From Enchytraeus crypticus (Eukaryota; Annelida; Clitellata; Enchytraeida; Enchytraeidae), in contig CAJHZI010000478.1 of assembly GCA_905160935.1 (NCBI GenBank), positions 1,502,001 to 1,566,000 on the forward strand: 64,000 bases of DNA, written 5' to 3'. Positions 11,701 to 21,479 of the stretch are shown here, in pieces. The position numbers and the translations under genes are program-made. A model generated the notes under the pieces. That model worked only from the letters and a program-made list of their open reading frames with translations. It was not told the origin of the DNA and searched no databases. Position 1 is the first letter of the stretch. Each line of letters begins with the position of its first letter.

Positions 11701-12835
11701 GAAATATATTGAAATATCGAAAGATATCGAAGAAGTTTTCGCAATTCAAGATTTTTAGGATTATATAGGCCTACAAACATTATGCGATGTTTTGCAATAT
11801 TGGCCATTTGATATCCGTATTGTGCTGAAGTTACATCAGAATAAATCAGCAGTTTTACTGAGATACATACTTACATGTGAAACTTTCAATGGCATTTGGG
11901 CCAATAATGAATAAATAGGCCTAAATATTACATGTACTTTAGAATATTTACTTATTCAAGCGAGTAGAATTTTAATCTATTTCACTTGATATGTTATGCT
12001 AAATTATTGAACACCCATTGACTAACGCTTGAGCCTTCAGTAAAAAATAATAAAAGCGGTATAATAATAATAATAAAAATAATAATAATAAAACTGGTCA
12101 ACAATGATTTTTCATCAAGCAAATTATTGGATCATCTATATAGGATTTTTGACGCTCATTCCAAATATGCAAACAGTTTTCCTCAATCACGTCTAGTTTT
12201 TGTGATGTGGCAGATAATATTTTAACATTATTCGCAATTTTCTGCGGGCATATTACGTAGGCATTGACCTATACGGACCTCGAATAAAATTTATCTTCAG
12301 AGTCTTTGGAATTGGGAACTTCCACATGACGTCATTATGTAATTTAAACAACCATCTTGAGTTTATCTTCATAAATAAAATCAATCAATATGCCTCGAGA
12401 ATGTAGAAATCATCCAGATACATTTTGATATGTCTGTGGTTCACTCACTCCGAAGTCACAATAGAGAACTATTACGAAGGATATTCGAAAAACGATACGG
12501 AGCCTACTTCGGCTGTCCACTTAGAGACCAAGATAAGGTTTGGGCGCCACATATCGTATGCATTGCTTGATGAAATGTTTTACGCGACTGGATAAACAAA
12601 AAGAAGCTTTCAATGCCTTTCGCTATACCTATGGTATGGAGAGAGCAAAATATCATCATGGGACTGCTATTTTTGTATCGTCAACGTAATTGAGTTTTCT
12701 GTAAAGAACAAGCACAACATAATTTATCCAGACCTTGACTCTGCAAAGCTAACCACTGTAACCACTGCGCCACGAGGCATTCCTTTAATTATTTATCTTA
12801 TTTTAAGACCATGAACTAAACTGAATATAAAGATT
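11701..12835. other. non-coding, nothing recognised
   Basis: AT-rich sequence with (AAT)n near 12,060-12,090. I see no exon-like open frame or RNA gene. Confidence 0.5.
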
Positions 12836-13545
12836 AATATAAAAAAGACCAAGGTTATGAGAGTGTCCAATACTAAAGGTGAAGTTAATATCACAATAAA
12901 TGGTACGAAATTGGAACAGGTAAGGAGTTTCAAATATTTGGGTCATACTATAACCGATGATGGGAAATATGAGACGGAAATATGCAGTAGGATTACACAA
13001 GCCAAAGCGGCCTTTGGTAGTAGAAAAGAACTATTAACAAAAAGTCTAAAGAAAGACATAAAGATAAAGATAGTGAAAACTTTGGTTTGGACCACGCTAT
13101 TGTATGGATATGAAACATGGACCTTAAGGAAGGAAGATATTAGGAAACTGGAGGCATTGGAAATGTGGATTTGGAGAAGAATGGAGAGGATTAGCTGGAC
13201 TCAAAAGGTTACAAATGAGGAAGTCCTGGAGAGAGTTGGCACAGATAGACAGTTGACAAATGTATTAAGAAATAGGAAGAAATTGGAAGAAGAAATAGAA
13301 ATAGAAGAAGAAATAGAAATAGGAAGAAATAGGAAGAGATGGATAGGACACATTCTAAGGGGGGGAGGTCTATTAAAAGAGATCATAGAAGGTAGAATGG
13401 AAGGAAAAAGAGGCAGGGGCAGGCCGATATTAGGTATGTTAGGTGATTTAAAGACCCACACATATGTGGAAATGAAGAGGAAGGCGGAATACAGAGAAGA
13501 GTGGAGGCGTTATATATCATGGACCTGCCAGTAGGCAGTGCACTA
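12836..13545 (+). mobile_element. RTE-like LINE 3' fragment with open frame
   Basis: An open frame of about 225 codons (12,857-13,534) carries the thumb/C-terminal end of a LINE ORF2: SFKYLGHTITDDGKYETEI, TTLLYGYETWTLRKEDIRKL, WTQKVTNEEVLERVGTD, RKRWIGHILRGGGLLKEI and GRGRPILGMLGDLK. The end, EWRRYISWTCQ plus stop, marks the ORF end and is shared with the decayed copies at 1.9-3.2 kb and 39.2 kb. The RT core is absent (5' truncation). A glutamate/isoleucine-rich stretch around 13,280-13,330 looks like a small in-frame tandem expansion. The clade is uncertain. Confidence 0.8.
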
Positions 13546-13599
13546 AGAGAGAGAGAGGGAGAACTAATCTAACGTTTTTTCCTGCTCGTATAGCATATC

Positions 13600-14178
13600 A
13601 GTCAGGGGTAGGGCAATTTCCTCTTAATGTCCACACATAAGTGGACCAAGGATTATGTGTCTGATGAGATATAGATGCTTGTTGATCGGTCAATGTCATA
13701 TTTTCGAGATATAAAATTTATGTTAAATTATACTCTATTTTTTAAAGTAAACTACAACTAAATATTCAAGCACGTAGTAAACAATGAAGATGTAAACATT
13801 TTATTTCAGTCCATCAATGCAGCAGCATCATAACCAACTCAAAGCGAGTAAAGCATCCAATCGACAACGAGCATGAAATAGAACTAAGTTCACAATAATG
13901 GCAGTATCAAATGCTCTACGCATATGTACCAAATTTACTAACGAAAACGAAATGCAGATTTAACTAAATGTCAACAATCAATACTCTAAGCTTTAAAATC
14001 GAATGTTCACCAAGGAATATATTATGACGTACCGTACCAAATATACAAACGAAAATATTAAACTTTACAGATTTCAATATATGTCAACAATCAATACTCT
14101 AAACTTTGAAATCGAATATGCACCAAGGTTTACAAAATGAATTCAAGTATAGCAAACAAACAGTAACAAAAATTATTT
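13600..14178. other. probable 3' UTR / intergenic
   Basis: AT-rich, no coding frame. Two imperfect copies of a block (gtcaacaatcaatactctaa, then ctttgaaatcgaat) near 13,970 and 14,085 form a tandem pair of about 115 bp spacing. It lies downstream of the SERTA-type gene and may include its 3' UTR. Confidence 0.5.
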
Positions 14179-16318
14179 TTAAAACAGGTCGTCATCTTTG
14201 TCAGCCAGAAAGCTGAAATCAATGGCAGGAGAATCTTCAAATGCGTTCATCTCCACATTACTTAGAGGTGTATAGGTAGGTTGGTCGCCCTCCCAGGAGC
14301 TGCTAAGATCTTGCTTAGCTGTCAGATTCTGATCTCCGTACATCGACTCGGGTTCAGTGAATGGTTGAAAGGCGGAGCTAGTTTCGTAGAGAGAGTAACT
14401 GATGTTGGAGGGTTCAGTGAAGGCAGACGAGAAGGCTGATATGGTTGAGTGTGAATAGGAAGCCTGGAAGTCTGAACTGAAGCATGAACCTGCTGGTATT
14501 CCACTAAACATATCACCGCTCCACAGACTATTGCTCTGCAGGCCTGGAAGTAATTCTGATGCCGGTTGGGAATGAAGGTTTCCATAGACATGACTTGGTT
14601 CCCAAATTTGTGATTGAAGGCCCGTCGATGAAGTATGGTTTTCCCAGACATTCGCGGTACTTGCACCTGACTGATCACAGCTGGGCAAGAGGCTTGAAGC
14701 TGGCAGAATTGCTTCAGCTGCCTTATATTCAGGATTGACAGCTGCCTCGAGTTCTTGCTTGGATGAGAGGAGCGTATGATCCACTGACGCTTCATTCTCT
14801 TCTGGCTGAATCGCAGTGTCGGTTCTTATTGACTGCGTCTTCTTATCTAGCTGATCCCCGGGCTTCTCTGACAGCAGATCTGCTGGCGATGCTGCATCAC
14901 TCGGTGATGTTTCAGAGAGGTCCATTGATTTTCTCGAGGCTATTCGAGCTGCCAGTTTACGTCTTTGAAACTCTCTGCGCGCGTTAACTCCAACCTTTTT
15001 CAGTTGATCTAGAAGATAAAATTGGAATGGATTATGTAAAAAGCACGAAAAAATCAATGTTTTTTAAATACATTAATTCAAGGTTTCAATAAAAGAGTTA
15101 GCTCCTAGTCCTTATGCAGTTTCTTTACTTCATTGACTGAATGGAAACATGCGTCAAACATTAATTTATTCAGTACTCTACGCTACGGTATGGCACAAAA
15201 AAGCTGGTAAAGCTAAAGTTAACGTCAGTTCCTCACTCGAAAGCGATATCAGTGACCGGTGAGCCCAGGATAGGAGCCCCGCACATATTGATCAGCGGTC
15301 GAATAACTTACCGTCATCGCCACTGGCTCCAGCCAAATATAGAAAAGAATTATTTACAACTATTTATAGCAATCGTTCTAACCTTCCACGCAGGCCATGG
15401 TTCTTCTGATGAGTAGTCTACGACTGATGGCTGGGTCTCGCTTGTTGGGTCTGATCTTGTTCAGCTTTTCTCTGCTCGCACCCCACACGTAGAGTGGACT
15501 GTCCAGTGAGCTGTCAAACCCTTCAGCAAACACTCGCGCTTCTATGCTCTCTACATCACCCGAGCGTGCTGCATCAGAGTCCGCTTCAGGATTCACTTCC
15601 GGTGCCACTAGGACCTCTTCCAGAATCTGAGGAGTCATTGCCTGTTCTTCTTGATCCATGATGCTCGTGTGCGTAGTGGTATCATGTTCGTCGACCTGCA
15701 TGTCTCCAACAGCTGGTGAACTCGATTTGCTGCAAATGAAATTAGTATTGCATATACTGATTAAGGAAGGCAACGGGAAACTACTTCAGAAGCCATACTT
15801 TTCCCAAGCTATAGGGTACATAAGGTATGGATAAGGCATAGACTTTGCGTGAAGGGGTTCAATTGTTGATCTAAGGAGTGCTCTTATGGAGCGAGAAAGC
15901 TGACAAGGTAAAGCTAAATTTTGAGTCCACATCGACGCCACAAGGGTACCTCTGTCACGGATGAACCGGACTGATTGGTGGTCAAGTTAGTAGGACGTTT
16001 CACTAATATACTAGAGGTCATGGGATCGAATCGTATCGGACAGTTTCGAAAAGTACACTTTTGTAGAAAAACAGACGTTAAACTTAGCTTTATAGTAAAA
16101 CTAGATATATGATTTCCGTGAATGTACTCGATCAGGTTCATAGATGGCAAATCAACGTTTTATGGGCTGATTTTCAACAACAACAACAGAATTAGAGTGC
16201 TACTGTCGTCTATGACAACATTGAGCACTGGTTCTAGTATTGGCACCAGTACATTGAGCACCAGTTTTAGTATTAAAAGTACATGAAAAACTTACCATGG
16301 ACCGCTAGCAGCGTTCAT
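14179..16318 (-). CDS. probable SERTA-domain nuclear protein (SERTAD/taranis-like)
   Basis: Three exons on the minus strand: 16318-16296 (ATG to tg|gtaagt), 15729-15383 and 15008-14179 (stop TAG-type end). Phases fit exactly and give 399 residues. Exon 2 ends and exon 3 begins inside a helical basic block: REKLNKIRPNKRDP, then AISRRLLIRRTMACVEDQLK. This matches the SERTA pattern of KL-x(3)-RP, EP, VLI, hydrophobic-RRIQEEL found in SERTAD proteins and fly taranis, with one extra residue. The rest is Ser/Glu-rich low-complexity sequence with an acidic, hydrophobic end (DFSFLADKDDDLF) that could be a transactivation tail, as in the family. Upstream in exon 2 lies acidic, Asp/Glu-rich sequence. 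SERTA proteins are transcriptional co-regulators of cell-cycle genes. The domain call rests on one motif, so another nuclear protein is possible. Confidence 0.62.
15199..15336 (-). mobile_element. tRNA-derived SINE (family 1) in SERTA-gene intron
   Basis: Minus-strand copy inside intron 2: aaagctggtaaagctaaagt, taacgtcagttcctcactcg, gtgagcccaggataggagcc and accgtcatcgccactggctc. Its A and B box regions are diverged. It shares the orientation of the host gene. Confidence 0.8.
15770..15840 (+). repeat. short repeat, second copy near 56,125
   Basis: aaggcaacgggaaactactt followed by cttttcccaagcta and gtacataaggtatgg. This pairs with aaggcaatggaaaactagta and ttttcgcaagctaaag at 56,124-56,175. 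An unnamed interspersed repeat. Confidence 0.5.
15850..15935 (+). repeat. short repeat shared with 27,640-27,675
   Basis: gttgatctaaggagtgctct and tatggagcgagaaagctgac are found in reverse complement at 27,640-27,675. It is followed by gtaaagctaaattttgagtc, a SINE-like end. Confidence 0.55.
15968..16110 (+). mobile_element. tRNA-derived SINE (family 2)
   Basis: A-box-like ggtggtcaagttagtagga, B-box-like gggatcgaatcgtatcggac, a central region, then aaaacagacgttaaacttag. The terminal ACGTTAAAC block is the same as in family 1 and in the Jockey-type LINE, although the heads differ. It lies in intron 1 of the SERTA-type gene. Confidence 0.7.
16180..16232 (-). repeat. CR1-like LINE 3' tail fragment
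   Basis: (CAA)n followed by agaattagagtgctactgtc and gtctatgacaacattgagca. Only the terminus is present. Confidence 0.75.
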
Positions 16319-16329
16319 GTTAGTTCAGT

Positions 16330-16580
16330 GTCGTTGACGTTTGAGATTGAAAGCGATGCCTGAGCACAGTGTATCGACCGATGGATCTAGACTTGCAGTG
16401 TTGAAAGCAATGCTTGAGCACAGAGTAGTTACTGATGGATCTAGACTTGTATTGTAGATTGACGTTTGAGATTCAAAGCGATGCCTGAGCACAGTGTATC
16501 GACCGATAGATGTAGACTTGCAGTGTTGAACGCAATGCTTGAGCACAGTATAGTGACCGATGGATCTAGACTTGTAGTGT
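16330..16580. repeat. minisatellite in 5' leader of the SERTA-type gene
   Basis: About 117-bp units repeated twice, each made of two related ~57-bp halves (gcgatgcctgagcacagtgt, atcgaccgatggatctagac / gcaatgcttgagcacag, gatggatctagacttg). It starts roughly 10 bp upstream of the ATG, on the coding side of the LINE insertion, so it would lie in the 5' UTR of the mRNA. Confidence 0.85.
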
Positions 16581-16643
16581 TGTCGATTCTGGCTGTATTA
16601 AACTCTGCTCACGAGGTGTTCTGATGAAAGTCTGGAGACGGAA

Positions 16644-16656
16644 GTGATGCGAAGAA
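16644..16656. other. target-site duplication, 3' copy
   Basis: The 13-bp sequence gtgatgcgaagaa is repeated exactly at 21,443-21,455, bracketing the LINE. The bases outside both copies differ, which defines the ends. Confidence 0.85.
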
Positions 16657-16683
16657 GAATGAGTAAGTTTAACGTCAAGGTCA

Positions 16684-16700
16684 GAAGATCTTGGACCTTC
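16684..16700 (-). promoter_or_regulatory. LINE 3' UTR stem-loop (likely RT recognition)
   Basis: Minus strand 5'-GAAGGTC-CAA-GATCTTC can pair across 7 bp with one G-U. It is followed 3' by tgaccttgacgttaaac. The matching site at 29,924-29,940 keeps pairing with different bases (GAAGCCC-TTC-GGGTTTC). The role as a reverse-transcriptase recognition hairpin is inferred from LINE/SINE biology. Confidence 0.6.
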
Positions 16701-16816
16701 TCTTCAAGACGCCTTTACTGTATGAATAAATCAAAACCGGAGCGGCTCAGACGGAAGCTAAAGGCTTGAGGTATTTCCAAAATGTACTGGCGTAGTTTCT
16801 ATTTTTTCTTCATTGT

Positions 16817-19800
16817 TTAGACTCCTATTATGTCTTTGAGGATGGCTAAGTTTTCTAGGCCTTTAGAGGTTTGTTCAAATCTCATGAGAGCTTTGTTCTT
16901 GAGATCTTTTAGTCGGTCGGCAATTGGTTGTATGCCAGTCCTCTCATACAAAGTTGCATTAGACGTGAGCTTGTTGACTCCTAGAGCTGCCCGTAGGGCT
17001 CGTCTTTCAGCCAACTCTAACTGTTTAATTGCGATGTAGTCTTCCTCGGAAAATGCAACAGCACCGTATTCCAGAACTGGTCGAATTAGTTGTTTGTAGA
17101 TTCGGACAAGAGTAGTAGGACTTGCGCCCCATCCTTGACCTCTTACCATTTTAAGAAGGTTGAGTCTTTGAGTGGCTGTTGCCGCTTTTTCTTTGCTATG
17201 GTTTGTTAAGGTACTATACTTGCCGAGAGATATACCTAGTACCTTCATTGAGGAAGCCTCAGAGATTTCTTTGCCGAAGAAAGTAAGCTTGATAGAGCTG
17301 CTTTTTCCGGCCTTAAAAGTTACCATTTGAGTCTTCTCAGCATTCATTTTGATGTGCCATTTACAACACCAGCTCTGGATGGCGTCCAGAGTTTTTTGAA
17401 GCTGAAACTGTGTAAGCTTGGGACCTACAGTTGTGGTCCACACGCTTATATCGTCAGCGAATTGACCAGCTCTGCATCCATTGCTGACACCAAGAGGAAC
17501 ATCATTCACATATATGAGATATAGAAGTGGAGACAACACGCTTCCTTGTGGAGTGCCTGCTCGTAGTGTAAAGGGTTTTGACAGTATATTGTTGACTTTA
17601 ACCTCAGCAGTTCTGTTGCTAAGGAAGGATGAAAGGATACGGCATATTTCTACAGGAAGCCCTATTTGCATCAATTTAAAGAAGAGACCGTGGTGCCAAA
17701 CAGAGTCGAAAGCTTTTTCAACGTCGAGTGAAATGGCAGTTGTTTTGAATTTTCTTGAGGCCCTACCATACCGAATTTCTTCTGTGAGACGGTAAATAAT
17801 TTCCGAAGCTTCTCTCTTAGACTGATATGCTTTCTGCCAGTCATTAAAGAATTTTACTTCTGCCAGGTAGCAGTGGAGTCTGGTGTTTAGTATTCTTTCA
17901 AATACTTTGCCAGTGGTACACAGTAGACTAATCGGCCTATAGCTTTTTGCTAGGCAAGGATCCTTCCCTGGTTTTGCAAGCATGACAACATGTGCATGCT
18001 TCCATCTTCTCGGGAAATAGCCATGTTTGAGGCACATGTTATACAGGGTTGTTAGGGCAAAGATGGCTTCATCCGATAGCCTTTTTAGAATTGCAAATGA
18101 GATCCCATCCGGCCCCGGAGAGGTGTTGCTCTTGCTCTTGTCGATGGCCGATTTTGTTTCACATGGGTCTATAGGTTCAGTGAGGAAGTCTTTTAGGCTA
18201 CTGTCATCTGTAGTATTGGCAGTGGAGACAAGTATTTGAGAATTAGAAGTTGAGATCTTGCAGACATCGCCTTCAGCCGAGGCTAGAGGAGATGCATTCA
18301 GTACGTTTTCTCCATTGCAGAGAGGATTGCTATTGATATTCCTGGTCGTATCATGGTGAAATACTGGTTTGAAGTATTTCACTTTTTCACAAATGATCTG
18401 ATCTATTTTTTGCTTGAAGGATTTATCGAAGCAAACGTCATCTGGCGTTTGGTGGATAGTGAATAGGGATTGAGCAAAGATATCTGCCACATCTTCAGGA
18501 GAGTTTGTTTTCTCATTATTGTCAGAAATGAGTTTAGGGACTCTCTTAGTGCTAGGTTTGCCAGAACCTGTGAGTCTTCGGAAGATGCTCCAGAATTCTT
18601 TGCCATTTTGCTCATTCAGTGAGGTTGTAGAAGCTTGCCATTGAGCAGCTTTATCTCTATTCAAGATGGCTTTCACATGTCTCTGAAGCCTATGGAAGAC
18701 TCTTTTAAGCATTGGATCTTTTTGAGCTTTCCTCCTTGCTTTGCGCTTTGCTTTGATTAGGTCAATGGCTTCTCTTGAGGCAGAAAATGTATAGGGTTTT
18801 GAAGCGATTAAAGGACAAGCTGTTTCAAAAGCGTTTCTCAGCTCTTGTTCAAATTCTATTGCTTTGTTATCAAGGATGTTTTCATTTAAAGTAACTGGGA
18901 ACTGAAGTAGTTTGTTGTGGCTTTTAGAAAATGTTTCATTGAAGAGAGACCAGTTGCATTTGTTTAGTGGCCTGTGGGTTCTTGTAGTGTTAGAAGTGGG
19001 AGGCGCAGCAATATTCATATGTAGATGTAAGGAGAGATGATCACTTCCGAGATCATCGCCTGTGTAGCAAGTGGCTATTTTACCTGTCAGGCTTTTAGAA
19101 ACTATGGCGTAGTCTATTAGCTCAGCAGTTCCTCTTCGAGGATCAATCCATGTTCCTTGATCAGGATTATTTGCTACTGTGGCGTCTGTTTCCTCAATTA
19201 GATGGAATAATATGTCCCCTCTCTTGTTGGTTTTTGTAGAGCCGAAGAAGGCATGCTTGGCATTAAGATCGCCAAGTATTATACAATTGCTGTGATTGTC
19301 TAGCAAGTGTTTAAGGGCGATATAGTCTTGTTCTATATCGCTCTTTGGAGGGCAGTATATAGAGACCAGCGTGATTTCCATTTCTCCTAGATAAATTTTA
19401 ACTGCCACCATATCATCTTTGTTTGTTGATAGCTCTTTGAAAGTTATTTGCTTGTGAATGTAGATTACTACTCCTCCACCAATGCTCAAGTTGGGTTGGC
19501 GGTTTCTTACTATAGGCTCAGCAAAGTCAGCTATTTTTGGTGCCTGTTTGCTTCCAAGTTTTGTTTCGTTGAAGCATAATACGTGGGGGGAAGTTTCTCT
19601 AACGTAGCATTTTATTTCTTGTAGTTTGCTATTAAGTCCGTTTATGTTTGAGTGCAGGATGTGCAGACTGGAGTTTTTAATATTATAGCTGGAAGAGGAC
19701 ATTGACATTAAGTTTCTGGCTCTTCTAGCATCTAGCTCTGTCATCCTGGACTTGGGGACAGTTCCGTTGACATCAGCTGGATAGTGCTTATCCATGTTGA

Positions 19801-19846
19801 GGTTTGAGTATGATACTGTTTTTGTTGGCGGCTTTCCTTCCTGCAT
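16817..19846 (-). CDS. LINE ORF2: AP-endonuclease and reverse transcriptase
   Basis: About 1,009 residues from the first ATG (MQEGKPPTK) at 19,846; the open frame extends upstream to 19,873 without another ATG. The endonuclease domain is near residues 50-290: LHSNINGLNSKLQEI, CFNETKLGSK (catalytic Glu), VSIYCPP, ILGDLNAKHAFFGS, ELIDYAIV and GSDHLSLHL (catalytic SDH). The RT is near residues 560-840: SPGPDGISFAIL, YRPISLLCTTGKVFERIL, ISLDVEKAFDSVWH (motif A), AGTPQGSVLSPLLYLIYVND (motif B), GQFADDISVW (motif C, FADD) and MNAEKTQMVTF. No RNase H follows, which together with the gag knuckles favours the Jockey clade. All catalytic positions I can see are kept. It overlaps ORF1 by about 59 nt in another frame, suggesting coupled translation. 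Confidence 0.92.
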   Translation of the reverse strand: MQEGKPPTKTVSYSNLNMDKHYPADVNGTVPKSRMTELDARRARNLMSMSSSSYNIKNSSLHILHSNINGLNSKLQEIKCYVRETSPHVLCFNETKLGSKQAPKIADFAEPIVRNRQPNLSIGGGVVIYIHKQITFKELSTNKDDMVAVKIYLGEMEITLVSIYCPPKSDIEQDYIALKHLLDNHSNCIILGDLNAKHAFFGSTKTNKRGDILFHLIEETDATVANNPDQGTWIDPRRGTAELIDYAIVSKSLTGKIATCYTGDDLGSDHLSLHLHMNIAAPPTSNTTRTHRPLNKCNWSLFNETFSKSHNKLLQFPVTLNENILDNKAIEFEQELRNAFETACPLIASKPYTFSASREAIDLIKAKRKARRKAQKDPMLKRVFHRLQRHVKAILNRDKAAQWQASTTSLNEQNGKEFWSIFRRLTGSGKPSTKRVPKLISDNNEKTNSPEDVADIFAQSLFTIHQTPDDVCFDKSFKQKIDQIICEKVKYFKPVFHHDTTRNINSNPLCNGENVLNASPLASAEGDVCKISTSNSQILVSTANTTDDSSLKDFLTEPIDPCETKSAIDKSKSNTSPGPDGISFAILKRLSDEAIFALTTLYNMCLKHGYFPRRWKHAHVVMLAKPGKDPCLAKSYRPISLLCTTGKVFERILNTRLHCYLAEVKFFNDWQKAYQSKREASEIIYRLTEEIRYGRASRKFKTTAISLDVEKAFDSVWHHGLFFKLMQIGLPVEICRILSSFLSNRTAEVKVNNILSKPFTLRAGTPQGSVLSPLLYLIYVNDVPLGVSNGCRAGQFADDISVWTTTVGPKLTQFQLQKTLDAIQSWCCKWHIKMNAEKTQMVTFKAGKSSSIKLTFFGKEISEASSMKVLGISLGKYSTLTNHSKEKAATATQRLNLLKMVRGQGWGASPTTLVRIYKQLIRPVLEYGAVAFSEEDYIAIKQLELAERRALRAALGVNKLTSNATLYERTGIQPIADRLKDLKNKALMRFEQTSKGLENLAILKDIIGV

Positions 19847-21269
19847 ATGCAAGAGAGAAGACTTGCTCGCCAAAGATATTACACTTGTAAAAGTGAGCGA
19901 CGTTTAGCGCAACGTCATTGCAAATGTCGGATTCGCTCACCTTTAGTTCCAGTCTTTTTATGAGTATGGTGGCTATAGTGGTGGCCATTGCACAGGCCAT
20001 TCTTGTGCAATCTACCAAGTCTCCACTTTTTTTGACAGCGTTGGCGTACGACAACGTCGTGATTTCTCTTCTCTTTTTCTCCTTCAGGAAATTCGGGCAA
20101 GTGAAGTCAGAGGCGGTGTGGGCACCACCGCAGTTTGCGCAGACAGGTTTTGCAGCGGTGCACACATTCTGAGTGTGTTGTTCTCCGCATTTCCTGCATT
20201 TCAATGCTCCTGTGCAGTCCTTAGCGAGATGCCCGAAGGCCTGGCATTTGTAGCACTGCAGTGGCGCCATTTGATGTGTCTCGTATGTGGTCACCCGGTG
20301 TTTCTGGTGGCCAATGAATACACCATTTTTGATAAATTGTGTTTTTTCTTCTTTCGACTGACACATCATTTTTACTTTCCATGTAGCCGTACCGTTGAGT
20401 CTAGCGGACACTATTCTTTTACAGGTTCGTTGGAGCTCGTCAGTTAGTTCTGATTCTTCAATAGTCGGATTTACTCCTAGAATTACTACAAAGAGATCCG
20501 CTTTCTCAGAGACATTGGCTCGAGGCTTGGTCTCTCTTAGCTTTAGTCCAGAACTGAGATTTGCTTGCAGCAAACGCCGTTTCCCATCTTCGGTCTTTGC
20601 AAAGACAAGCACCGTTCCAGACTTGGTGGTCAGCGACCTGCTAATGTCATCTGCCTGATTTTTTAGAAGATTTTTTATTTTCAGGGGGTTAGTCCGGTCG
20701 CTTTCCGCCATACCCTCTACGACCAAGGGCCTGGGCTTCAGTACTCTTGGAGTGGATTTGGCAGTTGGTGTATTTGCACCAGGGCTGGTCATAGGCTTGG
20801 GTAATTTCTTATTTTTCTTGTTTGTGACCAGAATGAAAGGTTCATCCTGGTCACAGTCTTCTAGGTCTGAGGATTCGCAAAACTTATTACGCTTATCCTT
20901 GTTTACTTTTTTGCCAGAGCTCTGGCTGACCGGAGACTGGCTCAGTTCAGATTGGCCTTCCTTATCTGTTTTGCTTTTGTTCCTTTTGCCCGTTTTAGCT
21001 TTCTTTTTGTCCGGTGAGGCTTTGCCAGGAGCCGCAGGATTGGGTTTTTCCTTTGAGAAGAACACCGTAGTCACTGAGCCTGGGCTTTCATTTTCTTTAG
21101 AGTTTTTTCTCTTTCTATTTTTGGTAGGGGTGCATGGTTTAGAGGCTGACGCTGCTAGACGTTCCTCTTCTTCGACTCCGGCTAGAAGGGTCAAGAGGGC
21201 TTGCTTGAAGGAGACCAAGTTGTCGGCTCCAGTGGCGCTCATTATCCAGTTTTTAAGTTCATTTGCCAT
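19788..21269 (-). CDS. LINE ORF1: gag-like nucleic-acid-binding protein
   Basis: 493 residues starting at ATG 21,269 (MANELKNWIM). The N-terminal half is rich in Lys, Ser and Pro (KNRKRKNSKENESPGS, KKKAKTGKRNKSKTDKEG) and probably disordered. The middle part (NPLKIKNLLKNQADDISR... VFAKTEDGKRRLL) resembles the RRM-like gag domain of Jockey elements. Three zinc knuckles follow near residues 345-410: CYKCQAFGHLAKDC, CRKCGEQHTQNVC and CANCGGAHTASDFTC. The protein would package the element RNA. It ends inside the start of ORF2. It is fully open, with no sign of decay. Confidence 0.9.
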   Translation of the reverse strand: MANELKNWIMSATGADNLVSFKQALLTLLAGVEEEERLAASASKPCTPTKNRKRKNSKENESPGSVTTVFFSKEKPNPAAPGKASPDKKKAKTGKRNKSKTDKEGQSELSQSPVSQSSGKKVNKDKRNKFCESSDLEDCDQDEPFILVTNKKNKKLPKPMTSPGANTPTAKSTPRVLKPRPLVVEGMAESDRTNPLKIKNLLKNQADDISRSLTTKSGTVLVFAKTEDGKRRLLQANLSSGLKLRETKPRANVSEKADLFVVILGVNPTIEESELTDELQRTCKRIVSARLNGTATWKVKMMCQSKEEKTQFIKNGVFIGHQKHRVTTYETHQMAPLQCYKCQAFGHLAKDCTGALKCRKCGEQHTQNVCTAAKPVCANCGGAHTASDFTCPNFLKEKKRREITTLSYANAVKKSGDLVDCTRMACAMATTIATILIKRLELKVSESDICNDVALNVAHFYKCNIFGEQVFSLAYAGRKAANKNSIILKPQHG

Positions 21270-21442
21270 TGCGAAACCCTAGGGGGGGGTGGGAGGAGGC
21301 TAAATACCTATCTTGAGAAAGACTGTATATTTAGCTCTAAGTTTAGTCGTAGAGACATAAACAGAACGAAGTTCAATGAAGTTCCAAAGTAGTATCAATC
21401 AATCAATCAGTGTTTTTTGATGATCGTATGAATTTGCAAACT

Positions 21443-21455
21443 CGTGATGCGAAGA
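21443..21455. other. target-site duplication, 5' copy
   Basis: gtgatgcgaagaa, identical to 16,644-16,656. In the empty allele the two flanks would join through a single copy. Confidence 0.85.
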
Positions 21456-21469
21456 ACGTCCTGATCTCT

Positions 21470-21477
21470 TCTTTTAT
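21470..21477 (-). promoter_or_regulatory. TATA box of the SERTA-type gene (displaced by LINE)
   Basis: Minus strand GGGTATAAAAGAAGAG is a strong TATA element. A start site 25-30 bp downstream would fall around 21,443-21,450, inside the LINE's target duplication. Upstream sequence has CCAAT-type boxes (cacccaatgagcgg near 21,872; aaccaatcgc near 21,750). The assignment to the SERTA gene is inference from orientation and from the leader lying on the far side of the LINE. Confidence 0.6.
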
Positions 21478-21479
21478 AC

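Larger units (their letters stand above)
16657..21442 (-). mobile_element. full-length Jockey-type non-LTR retrotransposon
   Basis: A 4.8-kb element with two long open ORFs (gag-like, then endonuclease plus RT) and a flanking 13-bp duplication. The 5' end, read on the minus strand, begins gagtttgcaaattcatacg. The 3' UTR contains cgtcttgaagagaaggtc, a hairpin at 16,684-16,700, then ctgaccttgacgttaaact. There is no poly(A) run. No frameshift or stop appears in either ORF, so it is a recent and possibly competent insertion. It lies in the same orientation as the SERTA-type gene and between its leader and a TATA box. Confidence 0.9.

Noticed and set aside
20752..21282. 176-codon plus-strand frame
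   Set aside because: It is the antisense shadow of the LINE ORF1 Lys/Ser-rich region.
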